Shown one piece after another: positions 1 through 8,635 of a DNA stretch of 64,000 bases. Under the pieces are notes generated by a model, which worked only from the letters and a program-made list of their open reading frames with translations, was not told where the DNA came from and ran no database searches. The DNA is from Sphingomonas hominis. Lineage in GTDB: Bacteria; Pseudomonadota; Alphaproteobacteria; Sphingomonadales; Sphingomonadaceae. Position 1 is the first letter of the stretch. Each line of letters opens with the position of its first letter. Both the position numbers and the translations under genes were made by a program. The stretch is taken from the NCBI RefSeq assembly GCF_013328205.1, contig NZ_JABULH010000001.1, positions 1-64,000 of the forward strand, read 5' to 3'.

Positions 1-77
1 TAGACCACCGGGATGAGGGGTCCCTTTTCGACGCCGATCACCCCGCTACCGGGGTCCTTTTTCCACGCCGATCCACA
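1..77. mobile_element. Terminus of an IS21-type insertion sequence (partial)
   Basis: Two near-identical blocks of about 22 bases lie in tandem (about 18-41 and 49-73), each with a GGGTCC(C)TTTT core followed by an ACGCCGATC-like tail. The segment ends in CA at 76-77, so the element would start 5'-TG when read on the minus strand. Repeated subterminal blocks and TG/CA tips are typical of IS21-family ends. The adjacent TetR reading frame loses its family sequence exactly here. The transposase genes would lie left of the window, so the family assignment is inferred from the end structure only. Confidence 0.5.
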
Positions 78-379
78 AGTTCCTCGGCGATGCGAGCATA
101 GACGGCGCGCGACGTCGCTCCGGTATGCACCAGCGCCGACATTGCTTCGCGCAAGCCGATCCGCTCACGTGCGACGATCTCCTCAATCGAGGCGAGACTC
201 TGCTCGAATACGGCGATGGCGAGCGTCTCCCGATCCGCGAAATTGCGATACAGCGTGCCGCGTCCCACACCGGCACGCGCGGCGATCTCCTCGAGCGCAA
301 CGGTAAAGCCACGTTCCAGGAAGAGTTCAGCCGCAGCGGCGATCAGTGCCTCGCGGCGGAGCTTCGCGTCTTTGCGCAA
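38..379 (-). pseudogene. TetR/AcrR family regulator, truncated by an IS end
   Basis: The 113-residue frame starts with a normal TetR DNA-binding domain: residues 1-60 carry an AAAELFLERGF helix followed by the GVGRGTLYRNFADRE recognition helix. Full TetR proteins have about 190-210 residues, but here the ligand-binding domain stops near residue 100 (base 78). The last codons (VDRRGKRTPVAG) are translated from the IS-like end, up to a chance stop. The start is a TTG at 379 with a GAAGGA ribosome site 7 bases upstream, and two in-frame stops lie just before that. DNA binding might survive, but dimerisation and ligand sensing are lost, so it is probably a broken gene. Confidence 0.7.
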
Positions 380-586
380 CTGGGTTCCTTCGCGGCTGCG
401 TTATTAGGCCCAAACCAACGACTTCTATTTACCGCATAATCACCCTACAATGCGCTTTGCCGCCCATCTGAACGAATATTTGCGCTGGCGCGTCCACTTA
501 CGTCGCGTCGATGACAGCAAGATCGAGCTCAGCCATAATCAGTTCGACATCGCCTCGACAACGTTCTTGACGCGCGCTTCCTGTGA
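380..586. other. Intergenic stretch between tetR remnant and SOS promoter
   Basis: I see no supportable gene here. It holds the upstream region of the truncated regulator and the DNA leading to the LexA box at 587. ORFs crossing it have no family-like sequence. Confidence 0.5.
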
Positions 587-601
587 GAACAAAACACGAA
601 C
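587..601. promoter_or_regulatory. LexA (SOS) box upstream of dnaE2
   Basis: GAAC-AAAACAC-GAAC is an exact GAAC-N7-GAAC, the reverse complement of the alphaproteobacterial LexA operator GTTC-N7-GTTC. It lies 217 bases before the dnaE2 start and 2 bases before the ATG of a short ORF (604-822) that overlaps dnaE2. An SOS-controlled transcript running through the short ORF into dnaE2 is the simplest reading. Confidence 0.8.
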
Positions 602-603
602 AT

Positions 604-822
604 ATGATGAGCGCTAGCCTATTTCGTGCCGATACGCCGGATCGCGCGGCACGCATTGGCCTGCCATACACGTCGCCTCGTCCGTTCGACGCACATCGGC
701 GAGGTGCTCAATCCGTGTCGAACACGGGCTCGCTCCATGATCCGGTTATAGGTCAGAGCGTCCGGCGTACGACATCGTACCCCCTCGATCTAACGCCATT
801 CACCACGGCGGGCCTGACGTGA
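604..822 (+). CDS. Possible short SOS leader ORF overlapping dnaE2
   Basis: A 72-codon frame begins with ATG ATG right after the LexA box and ends in a TGA that overlaps the GTG of dnaE2 (GTGA), the arrangement expected for translational coupling. The product resembles no family I know, has no signal peptide or membrane segment, and no clear ribosome site precedes it because the LexA box fills that space. It could be a real leader peptide, the remnant of a lost upstream gene, or chance. Confidence 0.22.
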   Translation: MMSASLFRADTPDRAARIGLPYTSPRPFDAHRRGAQSVSNTGSLHDPVIGQSVRRTTSYPLDLTPFTTAGLT

Positions 823-3800
823 GCTACGCCGAGCTCCAGGTATCCACCCACTTCTGCTTTCTTCGCGGCGTGTCGTCGTGCGAGCAATTGTTCGCCACCG
901 CCTCCGAGATGGAGATGCCAGCGCTGGGCGTCACCGACCGCAACTCGGTCGCGGGCGTCGTCCGTGCGATGGTGGCGGCGGAGAAGGTATCACGGCAGGG
1001 CAATGCCGTCCGCCTCGTCGCCGGCTGTCGGCTCGACCTCGTCACTGGCGCGTCCTTGCTCGTCTGGCCCGAAGATCTCGCCGCGTGGAGCCGGCTGACC
1101 CGCCTGCTGACGATCGGCAAGGCGCGCGCCCGCCCGCAGCACGGCGAGAAGGGGCAGTGCTTTCTCCATTGGGAGGACGTGGCCGACCATGCCGCCGGTC
1201 TGGTCGCCGCGCTCGTCCCCCCAATCGCCGGGTTGGCGGAGGGCGAGGTGCGCTGGATGGCCGACCTGTTCGGTTCCGGCTCAGGCGATCCGCGCGGTCA
1301 CGTCTGCCTGACACAGCAGCGCCGGCCCGACGACGGCTATCGGCTTCATCATATCGCCGAGGTGTCACGGCGCTACGGATTGACGCCGCTGGTGACCGGT
1401 GACGTGCTTTACCACCACCCCGACCGGCGTTTGTTGCAGGACGTCGTCACCGCGATCCGCGAGAAACGCACGATCGACGACCTCGGCCAGCGTCGTGAGC
1501 GGTCGGCCGACCGTTGCCTCCACCCGCCGCACGAGATGGCGCGCCGCTTCGCACGCTTCCCCGATGCGCTCGCCGCGACGCTCGCGGTGGCGGAGCGCTG
1601 CACCTTCTCACCGCGCGACCTGCGCGACCAGTATCTCTATCCCGAAGAAGCCGTAATGGCGGGGCACACGCCGCAGCAAGCGCTGGAGAAGCTCAGCACC
1701 CGCGCGCTCGACCTGCGCTTCGACGGCCATCCGCCGCGCGCCTATCGCGACCTGCTGGCCAAGGAACTGGGGCTGGTCGCGAAACTCAACTACGCCGCTT
1801 ATTTCCTGACCGTCCACTCGATCGTCGAGTTCGCGCGCAGCCAGGACATCTTGTGCCAGGGGCGTGGATCTGCGGCCAATTCGGTGATCTGCTTCGTGCT
1901 GGGCATCACCTCGATCGATCCCGTCGTTCACCAATTGCTGTTCGAGCGTTTCCTGTCGGAGAACCGCGCCGAGCCGCCCGACATCGACATCGACTTCGAG
2001 CACGAGCGCCGCGAGGAAGTGATCCAGTGGATCTACGAAACCTACGGCCACGACCATGCCGCGCTGACCGCAGTTGTTAGTCGTTTCCGTGCGCGCGGCG
2101 CGGTGCGCGAGGTCGGCAAGGCGCTGGGATTGTCGGAGGACATGACCGCTGCGCTCGCCGGACAGGTGTGGGGCTGGTCGGAGGAAGGCGTCGCCGACCG
2201 CCACGTCGACGCGCTCAACCTCGATCGCGGCGACCTGCGGCTCGCGCTCACGCTGGAGCTCGCGCGCGAGCTGATCGGCACGCCGCGTCACCTGTCGCAA
2301 CATCCCGGTGGGTTCGTCCTCACCCGCGACCGGCTCGACCGACTGGTACCGATCGAGCCCGCCGCGATGGCCAACCGCTACGTCATCGAGTGGGAGAAGG
2401 AGGACGTCGAGGAAGTCGGCATGATGAAGGTCGACATCCTCGGCCTCGGCATGCTCGGCTGCATGCGCCGCGCGTTCGACCTGCTGGCCGAGCACAAGCA
2501 GGTCGACCTCACGCTCCATCATCCCGCGTTGCAGACCAACGACCCGGCCACGTTCAACATGATCCAGCGCGCCGACACATTGGGCGTGTTCCAGATCGAG
2601 AGCCGCGCGCAGATGGCGATGCTGCCGCGCATGCTGCCTACCAACTTCTACGACATCGCGATTCAGGTCGCGATCGTGCGGCCGGGGCCGATCCAGGGCG
2701 ACATGGTCCACCCATATCTGAAACGCCGCGAGCAGCGTCGGCGCAATCCCGATATCGAATTCGATTATCCCAGCCCGGCGCTGAAAGCAGTGCTGGGCAA
2801 GACGCTGGGCGTGCCGTTGTTCCAGGAACAGGCAATGAAGGTCGCGATCGAGGGCGCAGGCTTCACGCCCGCGCGCGCCGACGAGCTGCGCAAGGCAATG
2901 GCGACGTTCAAGTACACGCAGGGCGTCGGCCAGTTCAAAACCGAACTGATCGAGGGCATGGCCGCGCGCGGAATCGGCCCCGAGTTCGCCGAACGGCTGG
3001 TCAAGCAGATCGAGGGCTTCGGCTCCTACGGCTTTCCCGAGAGCCACGCCGCCTCCTTCGCCAAGATCGCCTACGCCTCGAGCTGGATGAAATGCCACCA
3101 CCCCGACGTCTTCTGTGCCGCGCTGCTCAACGCGCAGCCGATGGGCTTCTACGCGCCCGCGCAGATCGTGCGCGACGCGCGCGACCATGCGGTCGAGATC
3201 AGGCCGGTGTGCGTCATCGACAGCCAGTGGGACACCCGGCTGGTCGGCCAGGGTGAGGAGACGGGTGAGGCGGCGCACACGCGGTTGCCGCTCAGGCTCG
3301 GCATGCGGATCGTCCACGGCGTCGCGGTGCTCGACGCGGCGCGCATCATCGCCGCGCGCGCGGAGAAGCCGTTCCGCTCGGTCGAGGATCTGTGGCGCCG
3401 CTCGGGCGTGCCGCTCGCCACGCTGGAGAAACTGGCCAAGGCCGACGCCTTTCACGCGCTCGGGCTCGACCGGCGACAGGCGCTCTGGGCAATCCGCGGC
3501 CTGGGCGAGAAGCCGCTGCCGCTGTTGGAAGCGGCCGAGCGGCACGAGCCGCCGGTCAGCCTCGTGCCGCTCACCGCCGGGCGCGAGGTGGTGGAGGATT
3601 ACCGCGCGACGCAGCTGACGCTACGCCAGCATCCGCTGTTCTTCCTGCGCTCGGACCTGGCGCGGCAGCGCGTGATCCCGTGCGCGGGCCTGCGCGACGT
3701 TCGCGACGGCCGCCGCGTCGAGATCGCGGGCATCATCCTGGTGCGGCAGAAACCCGGCTCGGCCAAGGGCGTGCTGTTCATCACGATCGAGGACGAAACC

Positions 3801-4154
3801 GGGGTCGCCAACATCATCCTGTGGCCCGACCGGTTTGAGGCGCAGCGCACCGTCGTGATGTCGTCGGCGATGATCGGCGTCACCGGCGTGGTGCAGCGCG
3901 ACGGCATGGGGGAGAATGCGGTGATCCACGTCATCGCCGACCGCATCCATGATCGCACCGCGATGCTGCGCCAGGTCGGCGACATCGACATGCCGCGGCT
4001 GACCAGCCCCAGCGATGGTGCGACCCACCCCGGCTCCCCCGACCGCGGCGACGCCGGCTGGAAGGCACGCGTGCGCAGCGACTACCACCCCCCATTCCGC
4101 AACGGCTGCGACCCCGAGGACGTGATCCCGATCCGCAGCCACGACTTCCACTGA
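819..4154 (+). CDS. dnaE2: Error-prone DNA polymerase DnaE2
   Basis: C-family DNA polymerase used for SOS-induced mutagenic translesion synthesis together with ImuA and ImuB. The 1111 residues match the family length (about 1050-1150). The N-terminal PHP domain starts YAELQVSTHFCFLRG. The palm carries the PDIDIDFEHERR catalytic acid motif near residues 387-398, followed by the helix-hairpin-helix region and an OB-fold near residues 960-1050 (IEDETGVANIILWPDRF). The start is GTG at 819, immediately before the conserved SYAELQV, and overlaps the stop of a short upstream ORF. A LexA box lies at 587-601. In most bacteria dnaE2 follows imuB in the same operon; here it converges on imuB from the other strand. 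Confidence 0.95.
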   Translation: MSYAELQVSTHFCFLRGVSSCEQLFATASEMEMPALGVTDRNSVAGVVRAMVAAEKVSRQGNAVRLVAGCRLDLVTGASLLVWPEDLAAWSRLTRLLTIGKARARPQHGEKGQCFLHWEDVADHAAGLVAALVPPIAGLAEGEVRWMADLFGSGSGDPRGHVCLTQQRRPDDGYRLHHIAEVSRRYGLTPLVTGDVLYHHPDRRLLQDVVTAIREKRTIDDLGQRRERSADRCLHPPHEMARRFARFPDALAATLAVAERCTFSPRDLRDQYLYPEEAVMAGHTPQQALEKLSTRALDLRFDGHPPRAYRDLLAKELGLVAKLNYAAYFLTVHSIVEFARSQDILCQGRGSAANSVICFVLGITSIDPVVHQLLFERFLSENRAEPPDIDIDFEHERREEVIQWIYETYGHDHAALTAVVSRFRARGAVREVGKALGLSEDMTAALAGQVWGWSEEGVADRHVDALNLDRGDLRLALTLELARELIGTPRHLSQHPGGFVLTRDRLDRLVPIEPAAMANRYVIEWEKEDVEEVGMMKVDILGLGMLGCMRRAFDLLAEHKQVDLTLHHPALQTNDPATFNMIQRADTLGVFQIESRAQMAMLPRMLPTNFYDIAIQVAIVRPGPIQGDMVHPYLKRREQRRRNPDIEFDYPSPALKAVLGKTLGVPLFQEQAMKVAIEGAGFTPARADELRKAMATFKYTQGVGQFKTELIEGMAARGIGPEFAERLVKQIEGFGSYGFPESHAASFAKIAYASSWMKCHHPDVFCAALLNAQPMGFYAPAQIVRDARDHAVEIRPVCVIDSQWDTRLVGQGEETGEAAHTRLPLRLGMRIVHGVAVLDAARIIAARAEKPFRSVEDLWRRSGVPLATLEKLAKADAFHALGLDRRQALWAIRGLGEKPLPLLEAAERHEPPVSLVPLTAGREVVEDYRATQLTLRQHPLFFLRSDLARQRVIPCAGLRDVRDGRRVEIAGIILVRQKPGSAKGVLFITIEDETGVANIILWPDRFEAQRTVVMSSAMIGVTGVVQRDGMGENAVIHVIADRIHDRTAMLRQVGDIDMPRLTSPSDGATHPGSPDRGDAGWKARVRSDYHPPFRNGCDPEDVIPIRSHDFH

Positions 4155-4477
4155 CGCGGGTGAGTTCTGCCGTACTGGTGCGGTTTCCGACCAGCTCCCC
4201 GGATGTGATTCGGAAGTTCGCTTCCGGAACAGGGCAGGAGAAGGCAGCGGGATCCCGGATCAAGTCCGGAATGACGGTGGATCAAGTCGGTCGGAAACCG
4301 TTCGTGGAGTACAAAGACCTGGATGACGGCGCGGCAACGATCGAACAGCACTGAACCCGGATCAACGCTCGCCCGTGGTCCATCTCGTCATCCCGGACTT
4401 GATCCGGGATCCCGCTTCTCTTCTTCACCCATACGCGATCAGGGCGGGCACGCAGAAGTAGTTCCCACCCCGACCAC
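4155..4477. other. Convergent gap between dnaE2 and imuB
   Basis: No gene is supportable here. The gap holds two oppositely oriented copies of the window's palindromic repeat (4246-4275 and 4387-4416) plus a small GGAAG/CTTCC hairpin near 4210-4228. Its likely job is transcript termination from both sides. Confidence 0.6.
4246..4416. repeat. Two inverted copies of the CCCGGACTTGATCCGGG repeat
   Basis: Copy one (4246-4275) reads CGGGATCCCGGATCAAGTCC; copy two (4387-4416) is its reverse complement, GGACTTGATCCGGGATCCCG. The same repeat family recurs at about 16260, 22995, 23041, 24438, 24491, 43325 and 48806, always between genes. Each copy can form a small hairpin, and the pair can form a large one, which would suit termination between convergent genes. 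Confidence 0.85.
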
Positions 4478-7400
4478 TCACGCGAACGTGCCGTGGATGA
4501 ACCACGTCATGTCGCCCGTCTCGACGCGCTGGCCGTCGCCGCGGCGGAACAGCCAGAAACGCTGGCCCGCCTCATCCTCGACCTGGAAATAATCGCGCAC
4601 CGCCTGGCGCTCGGCGACGCGGCGCCACCATTCGCCGGTGATCCGCTCCGGCCCGTCGCCGCACACCACCTGGTGCATCTGCCCGCGCCAGCGGAACCGG
4701 CGTGGATAGGAATCGGGCAGTTCCGCCATCACATGGTCGATTGGCTCGGGCCGGCGCAGCAGCCGCGCCGGGCGCGGCCAGCGCGGGTGCCACGGATGCG
4801 CGACCTCGCGCGTGTCGAGGTGCCGCACGTCGTTATCGGTCAACCGCGCCCCCGCACCTGACGTCTGGTCGAGCGGCGCGGTCGACGCGACCGAGCGTTC
4901 GGGCACGTCGCTCTCGACCACGCGCGCGCGCCACAGCTTTTCGGCCCCAATGCGATTGACGATCGCATCGACCAGCGCCGCCAGATCGGGCACCGCCCGC
5001 TCCAGGTCGCCCGCCAGCGCTTCCGGCCCGAGCGGCTCGCCGCGGGTGACGTGGAGCGCCATGATCTCGATCCCGAAGCCGGGGTCGATCAACTCGATCC
5101 GCCGGGCGAGCAGCCGCAGCACGTGCGCCGGATCGCGCGTCGCGCGCGCGAAGCCGACGCGCACCACCTGCACCTCGCCGTCGACGCGCGTCAGCGCCAG
5201 CGCCAGCATGCGCGCGCCGCGCCCCTGCGCTCGCAATGCCTGCGCCAGCCCCGCGGTCAGGTGCGCCATCCAATGCGCGATCGGCTCGGCGGTCATGATC
5301 GGCTCGGCGAAGCGCTGCTCGACCATTACCGGTTCTTCGGGGATCACCGGGTCGAGCGGTTCGGCGACCGCGCCGGTCACCTGGTCGAGCCGCGCCGCCA
5401 CCGCGCGCCCGAACCGCCGCGTCATCGGCGCGCGCGGCAGCGCGGCGAGCTGCGCGACGCGGTCGATGCCCAGCCGCCGCATCAGCTCGATCGCGGGTGC
5501 CTCCAGCCGCAGCGCTGCGACCGGATGATCGGCGAACGGCGCCAAACCGTGGCCGGGCGGCAGCAGTGCGATCGCTGCCTCTGGCGTGCCGGTTTCGCCG
5601 TACCGCGCGAGCGCCCAGGCCGCCGCGGGCGTGTCGGCCACCCCGACGCGCGCGGCGAACCCCAGCCTTGCCAACAGCCGCACGATCCGCCGCGCCATGC
5701 GCGCCTCGCCGCCGTGCAGATGCGCCACGCCGGTCAGGTCGATGAACAACCCGTCGGCGTCCGAGATCGCGACGCACGGTGACCAGCGTCGCGCCAGCGT
5801 CGTCGCCAGCCGGTCGAGCGCGGCGCGGTCGCCCACCGGATCGGCGTCGCGCACCGCGATGCCGGGGCTGGCGGCGCGCACCTGCGTCAGCGCCATGCCC
5901 GGTTCTATCCCGCACGCGCGTGCCGCCGGGCAGGCAGCGGCGACTTCGACGCGGCTGCCGATCTTGTGAACGGTGACGAGCGGCGCGTGCGCCGCGGCGC
6001 TAACCGGCAATGCGCGGGCAGGGCGCGCGGTCTCCGCCGGGCAGACGCGCGCCACCGTGCCCGCGGTGCTGCGCCCGGTGTCGAAGAACGGCTCAACCGG
6101 CCGCACGCGCGCGCCCGCATCGTTGGAGCCGACCCGCCCACCGGCATGTCGCCTGACGCTGTCCGGGCCGCTCATGCTCTTGCCGCTCGCGAACTGGTCC
6201 TGGTGTCGCGTCTCCGTCACGCTTGCGGCCTGGGTCGCGCTCGACGATCGATCGGTCACATTGCTGACCAGCACCACCGGTTCCGCTACGAGGCGCAAGG
6301 CCGGCGACGCAGATCGGTACGCTGCCATGGTCATACTCGCTGCCGCGTGATCGGCGGCCCCGTCACCTGCCGGTGACAGGCCAACTCGCGGATCGGCGCG
6401 CTCGACCTGCGACGCGACCAGCAACGGTGCTTCGCCCACCGCGGATGCGAGAAGCGGCGTACCCAAGTCGAGGGTTGTAACGCAGGACGCATGATCGTGC
6501 GCCGATGGCGATGCGGTGGCGTCACGCATCGCGGTGCTGGTTGCACGCGCGCGATCGCCGAGTTGCGGCGTCAGGCTCAGCGCCGCCGCCGGCCTGTCTT
6601 CCGAGCGCGTGAGGACACCCGATCGGTGGTCGCATACGGGCGCGGTGGCATGATCGTGCGTGGCGAGGATCACCAGCGGCGGGCAATCGCGAGCCGGCGT
6701 TGCCGGGTGCGTGTTCGACCGGCTCGACCCGCTCGATCCACCACCCCGCGCTTGGTGCGGGGTTCCACTCGCTTCGTGCGGAACAGCGAGGTGGGATGTC
6801 GGATCGGGACGGTTCGTATTACTCGAACGCCGCTCCGCTGCGGGCACGTCTGTCCCCGGCGGTGCGAGCGTCGCCGCCGCGATGGCGCGATCGACCGTCC
6901 CCGCTACGACCGCCGTCGGCGAAGGTGCGCGGACGTCACGCGGCCGGTCGTGCGAATAGCGAGTCTGCGCTTGCTCCGCCCCGCTTCCGCCGCATCGCCG
7001 CTGTCCCGAGGTCGGGCGCACGCCCTCGCCACCGAAGCGCACCGCGACCATGCCCGCGGCCGTTCCCGGCGCACTCATCGGCGCTGGGTCACTGCGCAAC
7101 CCGCGCGACCTCAGCCCATGCGACCCCGGCCCGCGCGACGCCGTGCCGCCATCGTCGGCCGGTAATCGCTTGAAGGCGTGGTCCGCCGCCTCGCTGCGGC
7201 GTCCCATCTCGCGCATCGGCGGTCGTTGGTGCGCGTTCATCTGCGCGATGCGCTGCTCGACGTCGGCGCGGGCATCGTGCGCGTGATGCTTGCCCCCACG
7301 TTCGACGCCCTGTTTGCTCTGGCTCGCCGCCACCTCGCTGCGTGCCCAGCGCGCACCGGGGCGCCAGCCGCTGTTGCGCGGCGCGTCGCATTGCGTTCCG

Positions 7401-7564
7401 CCCTGTTCGGCGGCACCGGCGCGTTTCAGCGCAGCGAGTTCCTCGTCGATGCGCGCGTCCAGGCCACCGCCGGGCGCCCGCTCAGGCGGCGTGTGCTGCC
7501 GTTCCGCCCGCCGCACGCGGTCGATGGACCAATTTGGCAGGTAGAGCGATGCGACCCGTTTCAT
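4478..7564 (-). CDS. imuB: ImuB-like Y-family polymerase homologue with a ~500-residue insert
   Basis: ImuB is the catalytically inactive Y-family partner that links DnaE2 to the beta clamp in SOS mutagenesis. The N terminus (MKRVASLYLPNW) and everything after about residue 526 (APLVTVHKIG, then PGMALTQVRA, little-finger region, C terminus ending DMTWFIHGTFA) match the family. Between about residues 22 and 525 lies a long polar, Arg/Ala/Ser/Thr-rich segment without known domains. This makes the protein 1028 residues long, against about 500 normally. The frame is open throughout. The start overlaps imuA by 83 bases, consistent with coupled translation from the imuA SOS promoter. The first part of the insert (about residues 55-145, with GWRPGARWAR and RPPMREMGRRSEAADH) looks more ordered than the rest. 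Confidence 0.9.
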   Translation of the reverse strand: MKRVASLYLPNWSIDRVRRAERQHTPPERAPGGGLDARIDEELAALKRAGAAEQGGTQCDAPRNSGWRPGARWARSEVAASQSKQGVERGGKHHAHDARADVEQRIAQMNAHQRPPMREMGRRSEAADHAFKRLPADDGGTASRGPGSHGLRSRGLRSDPAPMSAPGTAAGMVAVRFGGEGVRPTSGQRRCGGSGAEQAQTRYSHDRPRDVRAPSPTAVVAGTVDRAIAAATLAPPGTDVPAAERRSSNTNRPDPTSHLAVPHEASGTPHQARGGGSSGSSRSNTHPATPARDCPPLVILATHDHATAPVCDHRSGVLTRSEDRPAAALSLTPQLGDRARATSTAMRDATASPSAHDHASCVTTLDLGTPLLASAVGEAPLLVASQVERADPRVGLSPAGDGAADHAAASMTMAAYRSASPALRLVAEPVVLVSNVTDRSSSATQAASVTETRHQDQFASGKSMSGPDSVRRHAGGRVGSNDAGARVRPVEPFFDTGRSTAGTVARVCPAETARPARALPVSAAAHAPLVTVHKIGSRVEVAAACPAARACGIEPGMALTQVRAASPGIAVRDADPVGDRAALDRLATTLARRWSPCVAISDADGLFIDLTGVAHLHGGEARMARRIVRLLARLGFAARVGVADTPAAAWALARYGETGTPEAAIALLPPGHGLAPFADHPVAALRLEAPAIELMRRLGIDRVAQLAALPRAPMTRRFGRAVAARLDQVTGAVAEPLDPVIPEEPVMVEQRFAEPIMTAEPIAHWMAHLTAGLAQALRAQGRGARMLALALTRVDGEVQVVRVGFARATRDPAHVLRLLARRIELIDPGFGIEIMALHVTRGEPLGPEALAGDLERAVPDLAALVDAIVNRIGAEKLWRARVVESDVPERSVASTAPLDQTSGAGARLTDNDVRHLDTREVAHPWHPRWPRPARLLRRPEPIDHVMAELPDSYPRRFRWRGQMHQVVCGDGPERITGEWWRRVAERQAVRDYFQVEDEAGQRFWLFRRGDGQRVETGDMTWFIHGTFA

Positions 7565-8255
7565 CGCTGGCCTCCACTGTGAGTTGAAAAGGTTCGCCGC
7601 CGCGCTGGCGCACGAGTGACAGGTGCCAGCGCGCGCGCCCGATGCCGGGGGTGGGGAGCGGGGTGCTGGGCGCGGAGCCGATGCGCCAGCGCGTCACCGC
7701 GGCGGACGGCGCGCCGAGCGGGTCCGCGCCCTCGCGCGCGTGTCGCTTCATCAGCAGCGCGATCGTGCGCCCGCCCTCGGCGGCGAGCTGCAATCGGCGC
7801 GTCGCGGGCATGCCGACGCGGCGCGCTTCGCCGATCACTGCGCCGAGCGCACGGTGGCGCAAGCCTTCCTCCATCAACGCCAGCACCTCGGCATCGTCGA
7901 CCGCCTCGGCGTAGAGCACGCGCTCGGGCGCCAGGCCCACTTGGTAGAGTGCGGGCGCGAACAGGTCGCGGCGCCTGACCACCCACAGCACCGGCCCCCA
8001 GGCGCGCGCGGCGATGCCGGCCATGAACAAGGTAGCGCTGGCGTCGTCGCCCATCGACGGCGTCGCCGCCGTCACCTCGTGCAGCGCGTCGAGCCGGAGC
8101 CCGCTGTCGGCCAGTTTCGAGTCCACACCGCCGATGCCGAACGGCAATGTCTCGCGCCGGCGATGCCCGTCGCCCTCGATCGCGCGCAGCGTTTCGCGTA
8201 ACTGCGCGAGCACGCCCGATTGCGTATCCAACTGTGGTTCGACCGATGGGGACAC
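7482..8255 (-). CDS. imuA: ImuA, SOS mutagenesis RecA-like accessory protein
   Basis: The 257-residue protein has a RecA/SulA-like fold and belongs to the ImuA-ImuB-DnaE2 mutasome. Family marks are LPFGIGGVDSKLADSGLRLDALHEV near residues 38-62 and the ALGAVIGEARRVGMPATRRLQLAAE stretch near residues 136-160. As in other ImuA proteins, the Walker A loop is poorly conserved. It starts with GTG at 8255, 29 bases downstream of a LexA box (8284-8298), and its end overlaps imuB, so the two form an SOS-regulated minus-strand operon. Confidence 0.9.
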   Translation of the reverse strand: MSPSVEPQLDTQSGVLAQLRETLRAIEGDGHRRRETLPFGIGGVDSKLADSGLRLDALHEVTAATPSMGDDASATLFMAGIAARAWGPVLWVVRRRDLFAPALYQVGLAPERVLYAEAVDDAEVLALMEEGLRHRALGAVIGEARRVGMPATRRLQLAAEGGRTIALLMKRHAREGADPLGAPSAAVTRWRIGSAPSTPLPTPGIGRARWHLSLVRQRGGEPFQLTVEASDETGRIALPAKLVHRPRAAGGTAAHAA

Positions 8256-8283
8256 GGTGGTGATACGACTCGCTGCGTTAGTT

Positions 8284-8298
8284 GTTCCTATTTTGTTC
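8284..8298. promoter_or_regulatory. LexA (SOS) box of imuA-imuB
   Basis: GTTC-CTATTTT-GTTC is an exact alphaproteobacterial LexA operator (GTTC-N7-GTTC), ending 29 bases from the imuA GTG start. Together with the box at 587-601 it shows that the two halves of the split mutasome are independently under SOS control. Confidence 0.85.
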
Positions 8299-8635
8299 TT
8301 TTCAGCCTGACCCTGTCAATCCACCGTCGACGGTGCGGCCGTCCTGACGCGAACATTGGCTGTGGATAATTTTTCGGGCACGTGACGACTGCGCTGCGAC
8401 ACGGCAGGCTGTCGATCGCAGCTTTGTTGCCGCCGACATGCTCGCGACTGGTGCGCGCCATTGCGCACGCGTTTGCGCTCGCCACGATGTTTCACGATTG
8501 TGCCACGCCGCAGCGCCGCTGTGCCGCCCCCCGACAGGCATGCGCCGCCCTTGAAACATAATTACAAATGCGATTAAGACGATCTCGAGCGTTCAGCCGT
8601 CGATGCACGATGGCGGATGCATGATGGAGAGTTAC
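8299..8635. other. Divergent promoter region imuA / bkd operon
   Basis: No gene is supportable in these bases. They separate the divergent SOS operon and the 2-oxoacid dehydrogenase operon and should hold both promoters. I see no clear operator for the dehydrogenase genes. Confidence 0.45.

Noticed and set aside
1608-3545. 645-codon minus-strand ORF inside dnaE2
   Set aside because: It is antisense to a clearly conserved polymerase, has no family-like sequence, and reflects the high GC content of third codon positions.
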